Part shown: positions 35,576-40,232 of the stretch, in pieces | How positions within the stretch are numbered: the first letter of the stretch is position 1 | Layout: each line of letters begins with the position of its first letter | DNA from: Marinospirillum sp. | GTDB lineage: Bacteria > Pseudomonadota > Gammaproteobacteria > Pseudomonadales > Halomonadaceae | DNA length: 40,232 bases | Direction of reading: 5' to 3' | Assembly: GCF_014859565.1 (NCBI RefSeq) | Contig: NZ_JACUUA010000013.1 | Span: 1 to 40,232, forward strand | Translations under genes and position numbers: made by a program | Notes under the pieces: generated by a model | What the model saw: the letters and a program-made list of their open reading frames with translations, nothing else | Told to the model about the DNA's origin: nothing | Database searches by the model: none

Positions 35576-36562
35576 CTGGTTGGTGAACTGTAAACCCAGG
35601 CTGAACCGATAGTTTTCATGGTTATAGTCGATCAGGCTTTCACCATATCCGGCATACACCTGAACCAGTCCACGCATTTTACCCTTGATAGGAAAAGACC
35701 AGTCCAACTGCAGGCCACCATGACCATCATCTTCAAAGCTGCCTTTGGCACTGAGAATATACTCAAAGTCATTGTTGGCGTAAGCCAGGCTCAAATCCAC
35801 ATAACCAATATATTTTTCCAGATCTGGATTGTTGTCCTCTCCACCCATTCCCGGAATGCGCACACGGGGAGTCAACTCCAGCATCCAGTTTCCCTTGGAT
35901 AAGGCGCTGGACACATACAGATAATTCCAGCTGCGTGACAAAGGCAAGTTACGACCATTGGATTGATGAGCATAACCGATGCGGTTGTAGCTGTTGGTGA
36001 AACCCAGAAAACGTATATCATTTTCCAGCGTCAGGAACAGCTCAGGTTTATAGTTGGTTTCACGAAAAGGTTTGGAAGCCTCGTTATTATAAGCCTGCCA
36101 CCAAGATGTCTGGGTGTAGGCAAAAAACAAGGTACCTTTATCATTAAACAGATCCGTCATGACTGGAATTTTCATGCTTAACTGAAACTTGATTTCCAGT
36201 GGTTGCATTGATGCTTCCGAGTCTATGGCCTCAAAACTGGTTCTGTTGGGATAACTGGAATAACTGACGGGTAAAATATAGTTGCGCTCATGTGGTGTAA
36301 ACCCAAAAGGCAGGCTTTGAATCACTCGTTCTTGATTCAGACGTTCATCCAGCTCGGTAGTGGAGTAGTCAAACTCATGGTTCTGCGCCATTTCACCGTA
36401 CTGGAGCAGTGTTTCACGCAGTAGGGTACGGTATTCAACCATACGCTCTTCCAGTTGTTTTTTTCTTGCTTGAGTCTCTGCATCATCCTCTTCTGCCAGC
36501 ACTGGAGCAAAAAGCAAAGGTTGCAGAATCAACAGTCCGATAACGGAATGTCTGATGGTCAT
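35558..36562 (-). CDS. pldA: Outer-membrane phospholipase A (PldA, OMPLA)
   Basis: A calcium-dependent outer-membrane barrel that hydrolyses phospholipids in the outer leaflet. A signal peptide (to about residue 23, VLA) is followed by a coiled segment (ETQARKKQLEERMVEYRTLL) and then beta strands. The catalytic triad is H199, S201 and N213 in YAHQSNGRN...SWNYLY. Length (334 residues) is slightly above E. coli PldA (289) because of the N-terminal coiled segment. It starts 6 bases after yidD stops and is the last gene of the zur-pyrC-hisI-yidD-pldA string. Its 3' end overlaps the convergent AlkC-type gene. Confidence 0.93.
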   Translation of the reverse strand: MTIRHSVIGLLILQPLLFAPVLAEEDDAETQARKKQLEERMVEYRTLLRETLLQYGEMAQNHEFDYSTTELDERLNQERVIQSLPFGFTPHERNYILPVSYSSYPNRTSFEAIDSEASMQPLEIKFQLSMKIPVMTDLFNDKGTLFFAYTQTSWWQAYNNEASKPFRETNYKPELFLTLENDIRFLGFTNSYNRIGYAHQSNGRNLPLSRSWNYLYVSSALSKGNWMLELTPRVRIPGMGGEDNNPDLEKYIGYVDLSLAYANNDFEYILSAKGSFEDDGHGGLQLDWSFPIKGKMRGLVQVYAGYGESLIDYNHENYRFSLGLQFTNQLLGSK

Positions 36563-36568
36563 GGTGGG

Positions 36569-36862
36569 TTACTCAGATGACTTCTTTTTTTGTGGTACCA
36601 AATCCACCCCGCCGGGATGTAGAGGATGGCACTTCCCTACCCTGCGTAAAGTCAGCCATAACCCCTTGATTGGGCCATGTACCTTTAATGCTTCAATCGC
36701 ATAACAAGAGCAGGTTGGGTAAAAACGGCAACTCGGTGGTTTTAATGGACTGATAAAAAGCTGGTAAAAGCGCACCAGTCCGATCAAAAGTTTTTTCAGC
36801 AACCAGCTGATCAGTCGTGGTAGCAACAACAACCAGTCCTGTAGTGTAACAGGGCGCTGCAC
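36569..36862 (-). CDS. yidD: YidD, membrane protein insertion efficiency factor
   Basis: A small membrane-associated protein that helps YidC insert inner-membrane proteins. The family block [26 protein letters not shown] and the C-terminal [13 protein letters not shown] are intact, with an N-terminal amphipathic region of about 30 residues. Length is 97 residues. It normally lies between rnpA and yidC; here it sits between hisI and pldA with 5- and 6-base gaps. It may be a second copy or a displaced single copy. Confidence 0.93.
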   Translation of the reverse strand: MQRPVTLQDWLLLLPRLISWLLKKLLIGLVRFYQLFISPLKPPSCRFYPTCSCYAIEALKVHGPIKGLWLTLRRVGKCHPLHPGGVDLVPQKKKSSE

Positions 36863-36867
36863 GCTAC

Positions 36868-37323
36868 TTAACCTTTACCGTAAAGGCTGGTCGGATCAAC
36901 CAGTGGCTCGTTTAACACTTTCAGCCGCTCACCATTCAGATCAAAATAAAAGCAGCTTCTGCGGCCGGTGTGGCAAGCCGGCCCCTGTTGATCAACCAAT
37001 AGCAGTAACGCATCACCATCACAATCCACACGCAGCCCTTTAAGCCACTGCACCTGCCCGGAACTTTCCCCTTTGCGCCATAATTGGTTACGTGAACGTG
37101 ACCAGTAGCAGGCCTGGCCTTCTTTTAAGGTAATCTCCAGTGATTCGCGATTCATCCAGGCCAGCATTAACACCTCGCCGGTATCGGCCTGCTGGGCAAT
37201 AGCAGTGATCAGCCCCTGATCATTAAAAGCCAACTGATCCAGTACCTCATCAAAAGTTTTACGGGTACCGATTTCAGCTTTTTCCAGCTGCAGCCAGAAA
37301 GTATTATTTGATGCCATGATCAA
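36868..37323 (-). CDS. hisI: Phosphoribosyl-AMP cyclohydrolase (HisI)
   Basis: A zinc enzyme opening the adenine ring of phosphoribosyl-AMP in histidine synthesis. The zinc cysteines are C101, C117 and C124 ([22 protein letters not shown]) and the magnesium aspartates D100, D102 and D104, all present. [17 protein letters not shown] is the substrate block. At 151 residues it has an N-terminal extension of about 20 residues compared with Pseudomonas HisI. No hisE or other his gene adjoins it. It lies 5 bases after the dihydroorotase in a Zur-headed string, where second copies of this enzyme are known, so it may be a low-zinc paralogue. Confidence 0.92.
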   Translation of the reverse strand: MIMASNNTFWLQLEKAEIGTRKTFDEVLDQLAFNDQGLITAIAQQADTGEVLMLAWMNRESLEITLKEGQACYWSRSRNQLWRKGESSGQVQWLKGLRVDCDGDALLLLVDQQGPACHTGRRSCFYFDLNGERLKVLNEPLVDPTSLYGKG

Positions 37324-37328
37324 CCCTT

Positions 37329-38663
37329 TTAACGGTTAAACATCAGACGCTGACCGTGAATTTTCTGACCTGGCAAGCCATCATGCCAAGCAATACCACC
37401 ATTAACGAGCGTGGTAACAATGCGGCTCTGAAAGGTATGTCCTTCAAACGGAGACCAACCACACTTGTACAGCAAGGATTCTTTGGTCACGGTGGTTTCT
37501 TTCTGCAAATCCACCAGTACCAGATCAGCAAAGTAACCTTCACGCAGGTAACCTCGATCCTTGACCTGGAAGGCCACTGCCGGGTTGTGACAGGCTTTTT
37601 GAACGATGGTTTCCAGTGACAAACGACCCGCCTGATAATGATCCAGCAGGCTTGGTAGTGCGTGTTGCACCAAGGGTAAACCAGCCGGTGCTTTAAAATA
37701 ACTGCCCTGTTTTTCTTCCCAGGTATGGGGTGCGTGATCGGTGGCAATAATATCAATACGCCCTTCTGCAACAGCCTGCAGGATGGCATCACGATCTTCC
37801 TTGCGTTTGATTGCGGGGTTACATTTAATCTGTGCGCCCAGTCTTTCGTAATCTTCTTCACTGAACCAGAGATGATGCACACAGGCTTCAGCGGTGATGC
37901 GTTTGCCTTTTAACTCACCCGGTTCAAACAAGGCCAGCTCTTTGGCGGTGGTGATATGCAATACATGCAGGCGAGTACCGTGTTTTTTTGCCAGAGCCAC
38001 TGCAAAAGATGAGGATTTCCAGCAGGCTTCCTCCGAGCGGATATTGGGATGTTCGGAAAAAGGCACATCCTCACCGTATTTTTCTCTGGCCAGCGCTTCA
38101 TTGGCCTGAATCATCGGTGAGTCTTCGCAGTGAGTGGCGACCAAAATCGGCGCATGGGCAAAAATGCCGTCCAGTACTTCGGGATTATCCACCAGCATGT
38201 TTCCGGTGGATGCCCCCATAAACACCTTCACACCACAGGCGGCTTGAGGATCCAGATTCTTGATTTCTTCCAGGTTGTCATTGCTGGCACCCAGATAGAA
38301 CGCAAAGTTGGCATGAGAGCGACCCGTTGCACGCTGATACTTGTCTTCCAGTGTCTGAGCATTGATGGTCAGCGGGTTGACGTTGGGCATTTCCATGTAG
38401 GTAGTGATGCCACCTGCAACAGCAGCGGCAGACTCAGTAGCGATATCACCCTTGTGAGTCAGACCCGGTTCACGAAAATGTACCTGGTCATCAATCATTC
38501 CCGGCAGCAGGTGTAAACCGGTGGCATCCATGACTTGTGTTGCTGCACTGGAGGACAAATCCTTTGCAATGGTTTCTATGCGTTGGTCACGAATACCAAC
38601 ATCCGCCCGAAACACCCGGCCTTCATTGACTAGAGTGGCATTAAGCAGCAAAAGATCGTACAT
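37329..38663 (-). CDS. Dihydroorotase, variant with Gln in the HxH motif (PyrQ-like)
   Basis: A TIM-barrel amidohydrolase that closes carbamoyl-aspartate to dihydroorotate in pyrimidine synthesis. The first metal motif reads D-D-Q60-V-H62-FREPG, where most dihydroorotases have H-x-H. The bridging lysine K146 (GVKVFMGAS), H178 (ATHCED), H236 (LHVLHIT) and D309 (ATDHAPH) are kept. At 444 residues it is of the long class I type, like PyrC of Gram-positives and PyrQ of Pseudomonas, unlike E. coli PyrC (348). It follows zur by 34 bases with GGAG before its ATG. Whether it is the only dihydroorotase in the genome cannot be seen. Confidence 0.9.
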   Translation of the reverse strand: MYDLLLLNATLVNEGRVFRADVGIRDQRIETIAKDLSSSAATQVMDATGLHLLPGMIDDQVHFREPGLTHKGDIATESAAAVAGGITTYMEMPNVNPLTINAQTLEDKYQRATGRSHANFAFYLGASNDNLEEIKNLDPQAACGVKVFMGASTGNMLVDNPEVLDGIFAHAPILVATHCEDSPMIQANEALAREKYGEDVPFSEHPNIRSEEACWKSSSFAVALAKKHGTRLHVLHITTAKELALFEPGELKGKRITAEACVHHLWFSEEDYERLGAQIKCNPAIKRKEDRDAILQAVAEGRIDIIATDHAPHTWEEKQGSYFKAPAGLPLVQHALPSLLDHYQAGRLSLETIVQKACHNPAVAFQVKDRGYLREGYFADLVLVDLQKETTVTKESLLYKCGWSPFEGHTFQSRIVTTLVNGGIAWHDGLPGQKIHGQRLMFNR

Positions 38664-38697
38664 GAGACATGCTCCAGATAAACGTTTTAATCAGATT

Positions 38698-39138
38698 TCA
38701 CTGGTTGCACTGACGGCAAAGCCCGTGAACTTCTATATTTTTTTTATGAATCAGAAAACCCTGCTGAGCAGCAGCTTGCTCCAGTTGTTGATCCAGGGCT
38801 TCTTCGTGCAGCTCTTGTACTTCACCGCACTGCTCACAGATCAGTAACTGATAGGCCTGAGCGTGCTCCGGGCAGGCACAACTGACATAGGCGTTTAATG
38901 ATTCTATGCGATGAATAAGGCCATTGCTCATCAAAAAGTCGATGGCACGATAAATTGTGGGTGGTCTTGCTGAGGCATTTTCAGTAGTCAGGGCATCCAG
39001 CAGGTCGTAAGCCTTGGCACCTCCAGAGCTTTGTACAATAAGTTCAAGCACCCTGCGTCGGGTGGGTGTCAGGCGTAAACCCTTGCGAAAACAAAGGGCA
39101 TCCGCCTCGGCCATCAGTTTTTCCGGTTCCCGGCTCAT
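38698..39138 (-). CDS. zur: Zur, Fur-family zinc-responsive repressor
   Basis: It represses zinc-uptake and zinc-sparing genes when loaded with zinc. The winged helix lies at about 20-85 (LRLTPTRRRVLELIV, PPTIYRAIDFLMSNGLIHRIES), and the dimer domain carries the structural zinc pairs C101-x-x-C104 and C141-x-x-C144 with further C87/C89 as in Zur. Length (146 residues) is normal. No znuABC gene is in the window; instead a dihydroorotase and HisI follow. I saw no clear Zur box in the 197-base upstream gap. Confidence 0.9.
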   Translation of the reverse strand: MSREPEKLMAEADALCFRKGLRLTPTRRRVLELIVQSSGGAKAYDLLDALTTENASARPPTIYRAIDFLMSNGLIHRIESLNAYVSCACPEHAQAYQLLICEQCGEVQELHEEALDQQLEQAAAQQGFLIHKKNIEVHGLCRQCNQ

Positions 39139-39191
39139 TCAAAGGCTTCTTGGTTTGGCAAGTGGGCACGCATAAAAGCGTTGATGCCTTT

Positions 39192-39220
39192 ATTCTACGT
39201 GCAGTGCCCTTGCAGAACAA
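39192..39220 (-). promoter_or_regulatory. Possible zur promoter
   Basis: On the minus strand TTGTTC (39220-39215), 17 bases and TAGAAT (39197-39192) resemble a sigma-70 promoter about 50 bases before the zur start. The rest of 39139-39335 shows no gene. Confidence 0.4.
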
Positions 39221-39335
39221 ACTTCAGCAGCAAAAAGAGCCTGATTAAATGCCTGTCGGTAATTCAAATAGCATCACGAGATATTAATTTTTTGTGCAAC
39301 TTACAGGCAAGGTATCTTCCCTGCGACAGTCATTT

Positions 39336-40127
39336 TTATTTTTCTTCTGGCTGTGCGGGTTTATCAAGAGCCAGGGGGTCGTCATCCTGCAGAATACCGC
39401 GAAAACTGACACGTAAATCCCGACCTGCAGTGAGAGCTCTGAGGGTTTTGGAGTGAAACTCGCGCCGGTACAGAATGGCAACTACTGCCAGCGTTGACAG
39501 AATAAACAGCACAGGATGCAAAAACCAGCTCAACAGTGCCAGGCCGAAATAATAAGAACGTAGACCATAGTTGAACTGATTGGCAGCCAGATCAATGACA
39601 TTAGCAGCCTGAATGGCAAACATTTTTCTTGCACCAGCCGAAACACCACTTTCATTGGGCAAGGGTGCACTACCGATCAGAATAGCGCAAAAATTATACT
39701 GTCGCATCGACCAGGTGAAGGTGAAAAAGGCATAGATGAAGATCATCACCAGCAATAGTAGCTTGAGTTCCAACCCCAGGCGTGTTGGCTCATGCACGGC
39801 AAAAGGCAAATCCACAACAACTGCCAGCGCACGATCAGTAGCACCCAGCAAACCAAACAGTGCTGCCAGTATCAGCAGGGTGCTGGATGCAAAAAAAGCA
39901 CCGTTCCGTTCAAGGTGAGTCATGATAGTGGCATCAGCAATACGTGCTTCCCTATCCAGCAGGCGCTTCATCCAGTCATAACGATAACCATGCATGATGC
40001 CAGCCAGACAACGGCGGTTACGTTGCCGTCTACGGCTGTATTCGTAATACCAGGCCCAACTGAGCACGAACCACCCCAGTGCAATCCAGTCCAACCAGCT
40101 GAAAGCCTCTGTTAATGTAGATGGCAC
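39336..40127 (-). CDS. DUF599-family membrane protein
   Basis: An inner-membrane protein of unknown function. About four hydrophobic segments are visible (WLDWIALGWFVLSWAWYY, FASSTLLILAALFGLL, LLLLVMIFIYAFFTFTW, LLSWFLHPVLFILSTLAVVAIL). The family blocks RNGAFFASS and FTWSMRQYNFCAILIGSAP match DUF599. Length (263 residues) is usual. The start is GTG with AGGAG eight bases upstream. It precedes zur on the same strand but 197 bases and a likely promoter separate them. Confidence 0.85.
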   Translation of the reverse strand: MPSTLTEAFSWLDWIALGWFVLSWAWYYEYSRRRQRNRRCLAGIMHGYRYDWMKRLLDREARIADATIMTHLERNGAFFASSTLLILAALFGLLGATDRALAVVVDLPFAVHEPTRLGLELKLLLLVMIFIYAFFTFTWSMRQYNFCAILIGSAPLPNESGVSAGARKMFAIQAANVIDLAANQFNYGLRSYYFGLALLSWFLHPVLFILSTLAVVAILYRREFHSKTLRALTAGRDLRVSFRGILQDDDPLALDKPAQPEEK

Positions 40128-40152
40128 TTCTTTTACTCCTTTTTTCGTTGAA

Positions 40153-40218
40153 TAAGACTAACAGACCCAGAGTCAGTCTTAGCAAAATCCGCGTAAACCC
40201 TCGCCCAATCGGGCGGGG
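40153..40218 (-). promoter_or_regulatory. Two stem-loops upstream of the DUF599 gene
   Basis: TAAGACT / AGTCTTA arms (40153-40159, 40175-40181) and a G+C-rich stem CCCTCGCCC / GGGCGGGG (40198-40206, 40211-40218; one wobble pair) lie in the leader. The second could be a terminator of a gene beyond the window, but it lacks a good T run. Confidence 0.35.
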
Positions 40219-40232
40219 ATATAAGCGGGAAC

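Noticed and set aside
38664..39335. Zur box search around zur and the dihydroorotase
   Set aside because: No convincing A+T-rich dyad of the Zur type was found by eye.

Overview
The window looks like chromosomal DNA of a halotolerant, motile, respiring gammaproteobacterium of the Oceanospirillales type. The signs are a complete ectoine operon (ectABC), a sodium-type flagellar stator pair (pomA-pomB), cobalamin-dependent MetH next to nfuA, RlmJ, a TAXI-type TRAP transporter, and gammaproteobacterial versions of GrxA, PdxH and PldA. I cannot name the genus from sequence alone. Most of the window is ordinary core genome in short operons, with a few accessory scars.

Layout. 1-900: tRNA-Ser(UGA) with its promoter and terminator, a pair of 12-base repeats beyond its 3' side, a remnant of umuC and a 56-residue small ORF; this looks like an old integration site. 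900-5500: rlmJ, grxA, a candidate structured RNA, a decayed 3-hydroxyisobutyrate dehydrogenase-type gene, alr, a glycerophosphodiesterase and an inositol-phosphatase family gene. 5560-9140: a small membrane protein, an HD-GYP protein without its HD pair, a cytochrome c'-type protein and glutathione reductase. 9266-11637: ectABC with its own promoter and terminator. 11649-17063: an HDOD-GGDEF protein, then an HDAC-family deacetylase divergent from a Pat-type protein acetyltransferase. 17086-19000: pdxH, cytochrome b561 and cytochrome c'. 19192-20980: pomAB. 20992-26823: a MATE exporter downstream of metH, and nfuA divergent from metH. 26930-31059: TAXI binding protein, fused TRAP permease and an overlapping universal stress protein.

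The two most interesting regions lie in the last 10 kb. At 31060-33506 a KfrA-like coiled-coil DNA-binding protein is divergent from a tyrosine recombinase. Their intergenic region holds a perfect 14-6-14 inverted repeat the size of a lox site, a 7-1-7 dyad and a 14-base tandem duplication. This matches the plan of the TnpT/TnpS cointegrate-resolution module of Tn4651-type transposons, but no transposase is present. At 35558-39138 a Zur-type zinc regulator heads a tight gene string: a dihydroorotase with Gln in place of the first metal-binding His, a stand-alone HisI, a displaced YidD, and outer-membrane phospholipase A. This suggests a low-zinc backup module.

Between these lie a small membrane protein, a SufE-type sulfur acceptor and an AlkC-type DNA glycosylase. 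The window ends with a DUF599 membrane protein whose leader can fold into two stem-loops.
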